A DNA stretch of 56,652 nucleotides, from assembly GCA_019636275.1 (NCBI GenBank), contig JAHBXY010000046.1, forward strand, positions 1 through 56,652. The letters are read 5' to 3'. A program made the position numbers and the translations under genes. Numbering within the stretch: the first letter of the stretch is position 1; the number at the start of each line of letters is the position of its first letter. This DNA is from Planctomycetota bacterium (GTDB taxonomy: Bacteria; Planctomycetota; J058). This document shows, one piece after another, positions 8,152 to 16,899 of this stretch. Under the pieces are notes generated by a model. It was not told the DNA's origin, searched no databases, and worked only from the letters and a program-made list of their open reading frames with translations.

Positions 8152-9654
8152 ATGGGCCACAGCCAGACGATCGACTTCGCCATCGCCGTGGACGGCAGCC
8201 CCGTCGAGGACGTCGTGCGCCAGGCGGTGATCCAGATCACCGTCGACGACACGCTCGACGCGGCCGCCGTCGCCATGATCAAGCTGCGCGACCAGGACGG
8301 CGCCATCGGCGACGGCCCGCACTTCGGCCTGGGCGCCGAGGTCACGATCGAGCTGGGCTACGTCGGCGCGGGGGTCAAGGAGGTCTTCAAGGGCGAGGTC
8401 ACCGGCTGGCGCGGCGCCTTCCCGCGCCGCGGCGGGCGGACGCTCACGGTGGTCGCGCAGGACAAGTTCCACCGCCTGCGCCGCAACCGCCGCCAGAAGA
8501 CCTTCCTCAACATGAAGGACTCCGCCGCCGTCGAGCAGGCGGTCAGCGCCGCGGGGCTGACGGCCGAGGTCGAGGCCACGCCGGTGACGCAGGACGCGAT
8601 CAGCCAGTGGAACCTGACCGACGCCGACTTCATCCTCCAGCGGGCGAGCGCCCTGGGCTACGAGGTGTGCTTCGACGGGGGCAAGGTCAAGTTCCGCAAG
8701 CCGAAGCTGTCCGACGCGGCCGTGGCCACGCTCGAGTGGCACAAGGAGCTCAAGAGCTTCAACGTCGCCCTGTCGCTCGCCGACCAGCAGAAGGACCTGA
8801 AGGTCTCCGCCTGGGATCCGATCCAGAAGGCGCCGATCGAGAAGGTCGTCGCCAAGGGCCAGGAGCGGAGCATGATGGGCGGCACGGTGCAGGGCGCCAA
8901 GGCCGCCGAGGACTTCCAGGCCGGGACGACCTGGCTGCCGAAGGTCGACTCCGCCGTGACGCAGGCGCACGTCGACGCGTTCGCGGAGGGCATCTACGCC
9001 CGGAAGGCCGAGCGCTTCGTGCTGGGCGAGGGCTCGTGCGAGGGCGACCCCGAGGTGCGCCGCGGGACGGTGGTCGAGCTGGAGGGGATCGGCAACTACC
9101 TGTCCGGGCCCTACTACGTGATCCGGGCGATCCACACGATGCTCATCGGCTCCGGCTACACGACGACCTTCCGCGTCAAGCGCACGGCCGTGAAGGCGCC
9201 GGCCGCCCCGCCGCAGAAGCAGGAGACGCAGCCCGAGCAGGAGCGCAAGGAGCCGACGGCGCTCCTCGATCCGGACTGGGTGCCGCCCGGCGGCATCGTG
9301 GCCGAGGTCCTCGTCCTGCCGTCGGGGATCCGCACCGAGAGCGCGACCACGTCGCCCTCGGTCCAGCCGGCGGTGGACGGCGACGACCCGGAGCTCGGCC
9401 CCGAGGCGCCGCCGACCACGCAGACGATCCGCTTCAAGCTCGAGGACCAGGACGGGACGCCCCTGGGGGGCAAGCCGTTCGAGCTGGTGATCCCCGGCGT
9501 CCCGCCGATCAGCGGCACGACCGGCGCCGACGGCTACGTCGTGGCCGACGTCCCGATCGACGCGCAGACCGGCGAGCTGACGTTCTGGCTCGAGGACGAC
9601 AAGTCCGGCGAGTCGTACACCTGGCCGCTGCGGATCGCGGACCACACCGCCTGA
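8152..9654 (+). CDS. Phage gpD/VgrG-like spike protein of a contractile injection system
   Basis: The 500-residue protein begins at ATG 8152. Its N-terminal ~350 residues have the layout of phage late-control protein D / VgrG hub proteins: repeated beta-rich segments, then WNLTDADFILQRASALGYEV near residue 145, a signature-like stretch in which one domain follows another in gpD. A Pro/Gln/Glu-rich linker (about 355-440) precedes a C-terminal ~80-residue domain (TIRFKLEDQDGTPLGGKPF onward) that resembles the carboxypeptidase-regulatory/VgrG-tail beta domains used to carry effectors. No sheath, tube, baseplate or ATPase genes lie within the window, so it appears to be an orphan. It stands alone on the plus strand between two minus-strand blocks. 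Confidence 0.8.
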   Translation: MGHSQTIDFAIAVDGSPVEDVVRQAVIQITVDDTLDAAAVAMIKLRDQDGAIGDGPHFGLGAEVTIELGYVGAGVKEVFKGEVTGWRGAFPRRGGRTLTVVAQDKFHRLRRNRRQKTFLNMKDSAAVEQAVSAAGLTAEVEATPVTQDAISQWNLTDADFILQRASALGYEVCFDGGKVKFRKPKLSDAAVATLEWHKELKSFNVALSLADQQKDLKVSAWDPIQKAPIEKVVAKGQERSMMGGTVQGAKAAEDFQAGTTWLPKVDSAVTQAHVDAFAEGIYARKAERFVLGEGSCEGDPEVRRGTVVELEGIGNYLSGPYYVIRAIHTMLIGSGYTTTFRVKRTAVKAPAAPPQKQETQPEQERKEPTALLDPDWVPPGGIVAEVLVLPSGIRTESATTSPSVQPAVDGDDPELGPEAPPTTQTIRFKLEDQDGTPLGGKPFELVIPGVPPISGTTGADGYVVADVPIDAQTGELTFWLEDDKSGESYTWPLRIADHTA

Positions 9655-9660
9655 TCTAGC

Positions 9661-12553
9661 TCACGCCGCCAGGGCGGCCGGCGCGGCCGCCGGCACGTCG
9701 GCGAGCAGCTCGCGCCACGAAGGACCTCGCGCGGGCTCGGGACGCCCGGCGGGGCGGTCCCGGTCGTCCCGGTCGAGGAGGACGAGGTCCGTGGCCACGC
9801 CCACGAGGCGCGCCCGCACCTGACAGGCGAGGTCCTCGAGCCCGGCCAGGCCCTGCCGCAGGGCGGGCAGGCCGCCCTCGTCGTCGGCGAAGAGGGTCAC
9901 CTCGCCGCCGTCGGCGCCGCGGACGACGACGCGCGCCAGGCGCGGCCCCAGCTCGTCGATCGCCTCGAGCAGCTCCGGCCAGCCGCCCGCGCGGACGGTC
10001 GAGCCCGGCGCCGGCGGGGCGTGGTCGGGCGGCGCGGCGCCCACCTCGTCGGTCGGCGCCGCCGCCGAGCGGTCGAGGAGCACGAGGTCGGACGCGGCGC
10101 CCTCGAGCCGGGCGCGCACGTCGACGACCAGGGGCGCGAGCTCCTCGAGCGCCGCCAGGGCCTGGTCCAGCGAGGCCGCCTCGGGCGCCGGGAAGAGCAC
10201 GCGGGGCGCCGCGTCGGGCCCGTCGACGCTCAGGCGCGCGGCGAGGGTGGCCACGCTGCCGCCCATCGCCCGCAGGGCCGCCAGGGCGCCGGCGAGCCCG
10301 GCCTCGCCCTCGTCCGCGGCCCCGTCGGAGGCCGAGGGGGCGGCCAGCGACGAGGCCTCCTGCACGCGGGCGTCGGCGTCGAACAGGACGAGGTCCGACG
10401 ACGAGCCGACCAGGCGCACGCTCACCTGTCGCAGCGCGGGCCGCGCCTGCGCCAGCGCGGTCAACGCGCCCTCGAGGCCCTCGCCGGGCGCGCTGCGGGT
10501 CCAGAGCGCGCGCTCCTGCGCCGAGTCGGCGTCGCGGCCGGAGACGGCGGCCACCCCCGGGCCCATCTCGACCAGGACGCTCAGGAGCTGCCGCCAGGCC
10601 GGGTCGTCGGCTCCCACCGCGTGGTCGGCCGCGTGGTCGGCCGCGTGGTCGGCCGCGTCGTCGGCCGCGTCGTCGGCCGCGTCGTCAGCCGCGTCGTCGG
10701 CCGCAGGCGCCTCCGGCCGGGGACGCCGGTGGGTGCCCGTCGACAGGACGACGTGCACCACCTCGTCGCGCTCCTCCTGCGCCTCGGCGGCCTGGCGGAC
10801 GTCGTCGAGGAAGTCGGGCGGCTCGGTGAAGCGCCGCCGCTCGCGCGTCGGCGCCGCGCGGATGGACGCGACCGGGGCGGCCTCGAGCTCGCGCAGGGCC
10901 ACGGCGATCGCCTGCGCGGCGTCCTCGACCGCCTGCACCGGCGCCGGCCCCAGGCCGCGACGGATGGCCAGGACCAGCCCCGTGACGAAGACCAGCGCGC
11001 CCAGGAGCGAGCCGAGGAGCGGGAGGGCCGGCGGTCCGGAGGAGGCGTCCGGGTGGGGCTGGGCGGCCGCGGCCTTCGGCCCGTGGGCGGCCGCGGCGCC
11101 GGCCGCCGTCGGGCCGACGACGGGCGGTGGCGCGGCGACGCGCGGCGGCTCCGAGAGGGCCGCCTGCCACGCGGGGAGGCCGTCGGCCACGGGCGACGCC
11201 CGCCGGAGCGGGAGGCGCTCGACCCGCGCCAGGCCGGACTGGGCGGCGGACCGGGCCGCCTCGGACGCGGCGGGAGCGTCGGCGACGCGCTGGAGCGCGG
11301 CGGCGCCGCGGCGGTCCGCGAGGGCGCCGAGCGTGTGGCAGACGGCGACCGCCTGCGCATCGCCCCAGGCGGTGGTCCAGGCGTCCGCGGCCTCCAGGCG
11401 GGAGACGAGGCGGTCGATCGCCTCGAACGTGCGCGGGTGCGGCAGGTGGGCCAGGCGCTCGAGGGCGACCGTCACCGACGCCGGCGCGCCGCCGTCGAGC
11501 GCGGCCAGGAGCACCTCGTGCTCGGGCCAGAGGAGCGCGCCGCGGCCCCACAGGCGCCACCACGCGAGGAGGTCGCCGACGTCGCGGCCGACGATCGCGC
11601 GCAGGGCGGCGAGCCCAGGGTCGTGGCAGCCCGGGTCGAGCTCGATCGCCTCGAGGACGGGGAGGAGGCAGGTCGCGGGGTCGCCCCACGCCGCCAGGGC
11701 CGCCAGGGCGAGGCCGCGCTCGTCCGTGCGGCCCGGCGTGCGCAGCGGCGCTGCGGCCAGGGTCCGGTGGAGGGCGGCGCGGACGGCGGGCGCCTGCTCG
11801 AGCCGCCGCCCGTCGAACCGGGCGAGCGCCAGGAGCGCGGCAGCGCTCGACCCAGGGTGCCCAGGGCCGCGGTAGGTCGGCCGCCACGGCGGGCGGCGCG
11901 CCGCGGGCGAGCGCCGCGAGCGCCCCCACGGCTTGCTGCGCGGCGGCGGCGTCGACCGACAGGGCGACGGCGCGGCGCAGGGCCAGGGCGGTCGCGTCGT
12001 CGCCCCTCGCCGCGCGCCCGGAGAGGTCGTCGATGGCGGCCAGGCGCACGGCGCGGTCGTGATCGCCGAGGAGCGGGAGCAGGGCCGCCCGGACGGCGGC
12101 GCCTTCGCGGCCAGCGAGCGCCGCGATGGCCTCGAGGCGCAGGGCGGCCGGGCGCGACGGGCCGAGCAGCTCGAGCAGGACCGGCTCGGGTGCGTCCGCC
12201 ACGCCGGACCCGGCGCGCGGAGGCGCCGGCGCGCCGTCGTCGTCGACCGTGGGGCCCGTGACGCCCGGAACGGGCGCGTCGGTGACGGGCGGAGCGGCGA
12301 CGGGAAGGTCGGGGACGGGCTCCCCGTCGACCGGCGCGGCGGCCTCGTCAGGGGCGGGCCCGACGAGGGCGTCGGCGGCGGGCGCGTCGAGCGCCCTGTC
12401 GGCGGGCGCGTCGAGCGCCCTGTCGGCGGGCGCGTCGGCCTCGGCAACGACCTCCCCGGGGGCCGGGTCCTCGGCCCTGACCCCTCCGATCGTCGTGAAG
12501 GTCACCAGCGCCAGCAGCAGCGTCACACCCGCGCGCGCGTCGAACCGGTTCAT
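9661..12553 (-). CDS. HEAT-like repeat membrane protein with C-terminal repeated modules (frameshifted)
   Basis: Two frames must be joined to give one coherent protein of about 964 codons. From ATG 12553 the first frame encodes a signal peptide (about 27 residues), a Pro/Ala/Asp-rich stretch and helical repeats (RPAALRLEAIAALAGREG type) resembling HEAT repeats. Near 11845-11880 coding moves to another frame, which continues the helical repeats. It then shows one membrane helix (LGSLLGALVFVTGLVLAI), an Ala/Asp/His linker from a 12-bp tandem repeat, and three copies of a module ending in SDLVLFD, SDLVLLDR or TDLVLLDR. The same module ends the FHA protein at 13775. The function is unknown and structural or signalling. 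The break is a real mutation or a sequencing error. Confidence 0.7.
10621..10704 (+). repeat. 12-bp tandem repeat, seven units, inside the HEAT-repeat gene
   Basis: Seven consecutive units have the pattern GTGGTCGGCCGC or GTCGTCGGCCGC, with one unit carrying a single change. Read on the minus strand they encode alternating Ala-Asp-Asp-Ala and Ala-Asp-His-Ala, an acidic/His linker that could vary in length without shifting the frame. Confidence 0.9.
12381..12440 (+). repeat. 24-bp tandem repeat, ~2.4 units, in the HEAT-repeat gene
   Basis: Units start GGCGCGTCGAGCGCCCTGTC and repeat at 24-bp spacing. On the minus strand they encode an Ala-Pro-Ala-Asp-Arg-Ala-Leu-Asp-type repeat just after the signal peptide of the HEAT-repeat protein. 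Confidence 0.8.
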
Positions 12554-13013
12554 CCGCCCCTCCTCGCCGGAGAGCGCGAGCACCCCCCGGGCCCGACGTC
12601 GTCCGCCCGAGCCGCGCGAGGTTCCGCGGATTGGCGCCGCGGACGAGGTGCGAGATCTCGCGATGGAGGGGCAATCCTCTCGGCTGCGCTCGCAATGATG
12701 CGGAAGCGCGAGCTCGAGGCGTCGTCGCTCACGCCCAGGGGAGGATGTCCGGCGACCGCCCGGGCCGGCTCGAACGGTCACCGCAGGCGCCGTCCAGGCG
12801 TCCGACGAGCGCGCCGCGGGGACCATCCGGAGGGAGGTCGGCCGGGAGGCCACGCGCCGCGGGCTCGACCGACGTCGCCACGCGCCCGGGATCGACGAGG
12901 AGGAGACGGTCACCGACCGAGGGCACGCCGAGGTCACCGAGCCCGGCTCGGCTCGACGGACGCTCGGTGTCCCCGGGGACCGGGCTCGCTCATCACGACG
13001 GCGACGAGGGGCG
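12554..13013 (+). other. Gene-free stretch upstream of the HEAT-repeat gene
   Basis: This 460-bp stretch shows no convincing coding frame. Open frames here lack a family pattern and a ribosome binding site. It separates the FHA/kinase gene run (17606 to 13014) from the HEAT-repeat gene and probably holds that gene's promoter. A short hairpin-like sequence sits near 12945-12995, with no T-tract. Confidence 0.5.
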
Positions 13014-13778
13014 CTACGAGGGGCGACGCGCGCGGCTCTGCTGCCCGATGGCGTCGATGCCGGCGGCAGGCGCGCCGATCGAGAACGTCAGCGGATGGCC
13101 GCCGACCTCGACCAGCGCCGCGGCGCGGAGCTGCGCCGAGGCCGGCACCGGCTGCCCGTCGACCTGCACCCAGGCGTCACGGCCGGACATGTTGACGATC
13201 GAGAAGCCGCCGTGGCCGCGGACGAGGACGGCGCCGACGCGCGGGGCGAGCAGGCCGCCCACGCGCAGGTCGGCGTCGGCGTCGGCGCCGATGACGAACG
13301 CGTCGAGCTCCACCAGCCAGGCGCGGCCCGGCGCGGCGACCTCCTCCAGGAGGCCGCGCAGGTTGCTGCTCCGCTCCCGCTGGTCGTGGTCCGCGCCGGG
13401 CGCCGACGCCGTGACGAACGTGGCCCCGAGGACAGCGTGCTCGGGGAGGCCCGCCAGGAGCGCCGACGGCGCCGGGCCGACCTCCTCGTCGAGGCCGAAG
13501 GTGAGCCGGTAGTCGCCGATGGCCACCTCGTCGCCGTCGTTGATCGTCCACTCGGCGACCCGCGCCCCGTCCTTCCGCACGCCGTTGGTGCTCCCCAGGT
13601 CGCGGACGATCCAGCCGCCGCCCTCCTGCGGCTCGAGCCGCGCGTGGTGGCGCGAGAAGGCCGGCGCGTCGATCTGGATGACGTTGTCCTCGTCGCGGCC
13701 GATGCTCACCGGCTGGTCGCGGAAGACGCCGCGCGCGAGCACCTTGCCCTCGCGGGAGACCACCACCTGCAGGCTCAT
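13014..13778 (-). CDS. Protein with two FHA domains, the second degenerate
   Basis: This 254-residue protein begins at ATG 13778. The first FHA domain (about residues 20-95) is canonical: SIGRDEDNVIQI, then FSRHHARL carrying the phosphothreonine-binding Ser/Arg/His, then DLGSTNGVRKDG. The second (about 165-240) keeps the fold signature (VIGADADADLRVGG, VRGHGGFSIVNMSG) but has LLAPRVGAVLV where the SRxH motif should be, so it may not bind phosphothreonine. The start overlaps the neighbouring FHA gene stop by 4 bp. It is the last gene of a four-gene minus-strand run with the double kinase and probably reads out its phosphorylation. Partners are inferred. Confidence 0.85.
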   Translation of the reverse strand: MSLQVVVSREGKVLARGVFRDQPVSIGRDEDNVIQIDAPAFSRHHARLEPQEGGGWIVRDLGSTNGVRKDGARVAEWTINDGDEVAIGDYRLTFGLDEEVGPAPSALLAGLPEHAVLGATFVTASAPGADHDQRERSSNLRGLLEEVAAPGRAWLVELDAFVIGADADADLRVGGLLAPRVGAVLVRGHGGFSIVNMSGRDAWVQVDGQPVPASAQLRAAALVEVGGHPLTFSIGAPAAGIDAIGQQSRARRPS

Positions 13779-14632
13779 CGCTGGAACACCGTCAGCTCGA
13801 AGCGCGAGCGGCGCAGCCGCGCGTGGACGCCCGTGACGACGTGTCGCAGCCCCTCGAGCGCGCGCAGGGCCTGCTCGAGGTCCTGCCGCGCCGCGGCGTC
13901 GAACAGCGTCACCGGCGCGGGGGCCCGCTCCATGCGCACGCGCACCGCCTGCAGGTCGGGTCCGAGCTGCCGCAGCGCGCGCAGCCCGCTGGCCCACGGG
14001 TCGGGGGCGGCCGCCGGCGGGGGCTCGGAAGCGGCCGCCGGCGCAGGCGCCGGCTCCGGGGCCGCGGCCCGCGCGCACGTGTCGGCCTCCAGCCGGGGCC
14101 GCGCGTCGCGCGTCCCCAGGAGGTAGTGGATGTAGGAGAACAGCGAGCGGGCGTCGAAGTGGAAGAAGCCCTCCTCGCCGAACCACACCTCGGTGATCGC
14201 GTCGGAGCGCAGCGGCACGCGCTGGCCGGGGGTCAGGCGCTGGCCGGCGATGAACGTGCCGCCCGGGGCGCCGCAGTCGGCCAGGTGCAGCCGCCCGCGC
14301 CGCAGGACGAAGTAGGCGTGCACCGGCGCGACGCCCTCGCCCTTGATCTGGACGTCGGCGCGGGCCCGGTCGGCGCCGACGACGATGCGCGAGCGGTGCG
14401 CCAGATCGGCCGCGTCCTCGGCGGCCTGGGCGGCGATCGCGATCGAGGGCCCCGTGACGGCGGGGGCGCCGTCCCGCTTGCAGAGGGGATGGATGCTCGC
14501 CCCGCGCTGCGAGGAGCGCGTGGGGTTGGCCGAGTCGAGGAGGCAGCCGAGCGGGAACTCGTCCAGGAACGCGCGCTCGGGCGTGTACTGGTGCCGCAGG
14601 AGGAAGGCCTGGAAGGGGATCCCGGTGCTCAT
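13775..14632 (-). CDS. FHA-domain protein with a C-terminal repeat module
   Basis: The protein has 285 residues and starts at ATG 14632, overlapping the kinase stop by 4 bp. After ~80 residues of unassigned sequence (SIHPLCKRDGAPAVTG-type) comes one FHA domain (about 80-155) with VVGADRARADVQIKGE, VAPVHAYFVLRRG and a PGGTFIAGQRL turn. A Tyr/Phe-rich segment (FHFDARSLFSYIHYLLG) and a Pro/Ala linker follow. The last ~70 residues (ALRQLGPDLQAVRVRME ... VTLFDAA ... LEGLRHVVTGVHARL ... ELTVFQR) match the triplicated module at the end of the HEAT-repeat membrane protein. This suggests that the two proteins share an interaction or assembly module. Confidence 0.8.
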   Translation of the reverse strand: MSTGIPFQAFLLRHQYTPERAFLDEFPLGCLLDSANPTRSSQRGASIHPLCKRDGAPAVTGPSIAIAAQAAEDAADLAHRSRIVVGADRARADVQIKGEGVAPVHAYFVLRRGRLHLADCGAPGGTFIAGQRLTPGQRVPLRSDAITEVWFGEEGFFHFDARSLFSYIHYLLGTRDARPRLEADTCARAAAPEPAPAPAAASEPPPAAAPDPWASGLRALRQLGPDLQAVRVRMERAPAPVTLFDAAARQDLEQALRALEGLRHVVTGVHARLRRSRFELTVFQR

Positions 14633-16899
14633 GCCACCTGACCTCGTCGGCGCGCGCCGGTGGCCCGTCCCACCGAGATCCGGGTCAGCGGCCCCTGGAC
14701 GCGCGCCGCATCCACGAGCCGGTTGGAGAGGGGGTTCATGGACACGGCGCCCTGCCGTGGGCGCCGGCCCTCGTCGAAGCGGAAGAGCTGCCGCAGGACC
14801 GCTCGCGCCTGGCCGGCGCCCAGGCGCGCCGCCGGGTCGGGGTCGACGAGGCGCGTCAGGAGGCCCCACAGGTCGGCCGTGAAGCGCGGCCGCGCCTTGA
14901 TGGGGTCGCCGGCCGTGAGCCGCACGTCGTGGAGCGGGATCGCCTCGACGGCCGCGCGACACAGCGGCGAGAGCGACCCGGCGCGCTCGGCGGCCTTCAC
15001 GTCGACGACGCGGCGGAGGTCGTCGTGCGCCCACCCGCGGCCGAGGCCGGGGACGTGGTCGTAGGCCGCGCGCCCGGTGATCAGCGCGTAGAGCACGAGC
15101 CCCGCCGCGTAGACGTCCACCGCCGGCGAGAAGCCCTCGTCACCGTCGAGCAGCGCCTCGGGCGGGGCGTAGACGGGGGTGAGCTGCGGCGGCACCAGGT
15201 CCTGGTCCGCCTGGCGCGCGGCCAGGTCCCGCAGCCAGGTGACGCTGCGCGCGCCGCCCATGTCGATCAGGACGCCGCGGGCCCGGCCCTCGGCCAGGGC
15301 CAGGAGCACGCCCGGGTCGTCGGCGGGCGGCGGGCCGTCGACCGCCACGAGGAAGTTGCCCAGCTTCACGTCGTGGTGCACGAACCCGAGCGCGTGCAGG
15401 TGCTCGAGCCCCGCGAGGAGGTCGTGGGCGAGCTCCAGGGCCGTGCCGGGCGGGAGCGGGTACCAGCAGGTGCCCGGGTCCTTGAACAGGCGGCGCCGCG
15501 CGTCCGGCGCGTTGAGGAGGAACAGCGGGTTCGCGTGGGCGCGCTCGAGGCACAGCGCGCCCGGGGGGGCCACCCCGAGGAGCCCGATCACGTTGGGGTG
15601 GTCGACCTGCTCGAGGATGCGCGCCTCGACCTCGAGGTCGAGGGCGCCGCGGGTGTGCGGCAGGGGGAGCTTGACCACGGCGTCGCGGTCCTCGCCGAGG
15701 ACGCGGGCCAGCCAGGCCTCGCCGCGGCCCCCGCTGGCCAGGGGACGGAGCAGCTCGAGCTCGCGCCGGGTGCCGTCGCGCGGGTGGACGGCGCGCAGGC
15801 GGCGCGGCGTGGGCGCCGGGGTGGCCTCGCGCTCGAGCTCGGCCACCACCTCGCGGGTCACGGCCTCGTCGTCGGCCTCGGCGTCCTCGTCGTCGATCAG
15901 CGCCAGGAGGTCGTCGCCGGCGTCCGAGGGCGGGCTGAGCTCGTCGCGGAAGACGACCGCGTCGTCGGGCGTGAAGTCACCCTCGTCCTCGTCGACCTGC
16001 TCGGCCGCGCGGCGCAGCTCGAGGGCGAACAGCCGGGCGCCCGGGAGGCGCCGGTCCGGGTCGAAGGAGAGGGCGCGGGCGCAGAGGGCGTCGAGCGCGG
16101 GCGGGACGGTCGGGGCGAGGTCGACCGGCCGCGGGGGCCGGACGGCGCCCTGCGCCACCCTCACCTGCGCGGCGATCACCCGCATGGGGTCGCCCTCGAA
16201 GGGCGGGCGGCCCGTGAGCGCCATGAAGAGCATCACGCCCAGGGCGTAGACGTCGGCGCGCTCGTCGGCCAGGGCCGCGCGCTCGAACTGCTCCGGCGCC
16301 ATGAAGGCCGGGGTGCCCAGGGCGTCGCCGACGCGCGTGAGGAGCTCCTCGCCGCCGGTCGGCGCGCGGAGGTCCTTGGCCAGGCCGAAGTCGGAGAGGA
16401 ACACGCGCCCCGCCGCGTCGACGAGGAAGTTCGACGGCTTGATGTCGCGGTGGACGATCCCGAGGTCGTGGAGCTCGGCCACGAGCAGGGCGGCGCGCTC
16501 GAGGAGCGCCAGGCGCGCATCGAGCGGGCCCGTGGTGAGCTCGAGCGGGCGCGCGCCCTCGACGAGGTCCATGACCAGGAACAGGCGCCCCGGCGCCACC
16601 TCGCCCCAGTCGTGGCAACGGACGAGCCCGCGGCTGGCGTGGCCGAGGCGGTTGCCGAGGCGCGCCTCGCGCTCGAAGCGCCCGCACGACTCGCGGTCGT
16701 CCTGGGCGGCGACCTTGAGCGCGACGGCGGCGCCGAAGCGGGTGTCGACCGCCGCGTAGACGGCCCCGCCGCCGCCGCGGCCGAGGACCTGCGCCACGAC
16801 GTAGCGGCCGGCGATGCGCGTCCCGGGCGGGAGCTGGCGGCCGGCCGTGGCCCCGCGCGGGGCGGTCTCGCCCAGGAGGTCCCGCGGCGAGGCCCTCAC
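14629..16899 (-). CDS. Double Ser/Thr protein kinase (two kinase domains in one chain)
   Basis: This soluble protein of about 756 residues starts at GTG 16899, which overlaps the upstream FHA gene stop by 4 bp. Kinase domain 1 (about residues 25-290) has VLGRGGGGAVYAAV, an ALKVAA lysine, HRDIKPSN near residue 152, DFG and GTPAFMAPEQ: a canonical active kinase. An acidic linker (DDLLALIDDEDAEADDEA) leads to kinase domain 2 (about 385-700): PLASGGRGEAWLAR, VVKL lysine, HHDVKLGN (catalytic Asp kept), DMGG in place of DFG, and APPEALL. Domain 2 keeps the key acidic residues but is divergent. It sits between FHA genes on both sides, which suggests a kinase with its own phospho-readers. Confidence 0.88.
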   Translation of the reverse strand: MRASPRDLLGETAPRGATAGRQLPPGTRIAGRYVVAQVLGRGGGGAVYAAVDTRFGAAVALKVAAQDDRESCGRFEREARLGNRLGHASRGLVRCHDWGEVAPGRLFLVMDLVEGARPLELTTGPLDARLALLERAALLVAELHDLGIVHRDIKPSNFLVDAAGRVFLSDFGLAKDLRAPTGGEELLTRVGDALGTPAFMAPEQFERAALADERADVYALGVMLFMALTGRPPFEGDPMRVIAAQVRVAQGAVRPPRPVDLAPTVPPALDALCARALSFDPDRRLPGARLFALELRRAAEQVDEDEGDFTPDDAVVFRDELSPPSDAGDDLLALIDDEDAEADDEAVTREVVAELEREATPAPTPRRLRAVHPRDGTRRELELLRPLASGGRGEAWLARVLGEDRDAVVKLPLPHTRGALDLEVEARILEQVDHPNVIGLLGVAPPGALCLERAHANPLFLLNAPDARRRLFKDPGTCWYPLPPGTALELAHDLLAGLEHLHALGFVHHDVKLGNFLVAVDGPPPADDPGVLLALAEGRARGVLIDMGGARSVTWLRDLAARQADQDLVPPQLTPVYAPPEALLDGDEGFSPAVDVYAAGLVLYALITGRAAYDHVPGLGRGWAHDDLRRVVDVKAAERAGSLSPLCRAAVEAIPLHDVRLTAGDPIKARPRFTADLWGLLTRLVDPDPAARLGAGQARAVLRQLFRFDEGRRPRQGAVSMNPLSNRLVDAARVQGPLTRISVGRATGARRRGQVA

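Noticed and set aside
10021..12261. Long plus-strand open frame opposite the HEAT-repeat gene
   Set aside because: The composition is Arg/Gly/Glu-rich low complexity; the minus strand carries a signal peptide, membrane helix and repeats.
12729..12926. Small minus-strand frame of 65 codons in the gap before the HEAT-repeat gene
   Set aside because: It has no ribosome binding site, no homology pattern and a Pro/Arg-rich composition.
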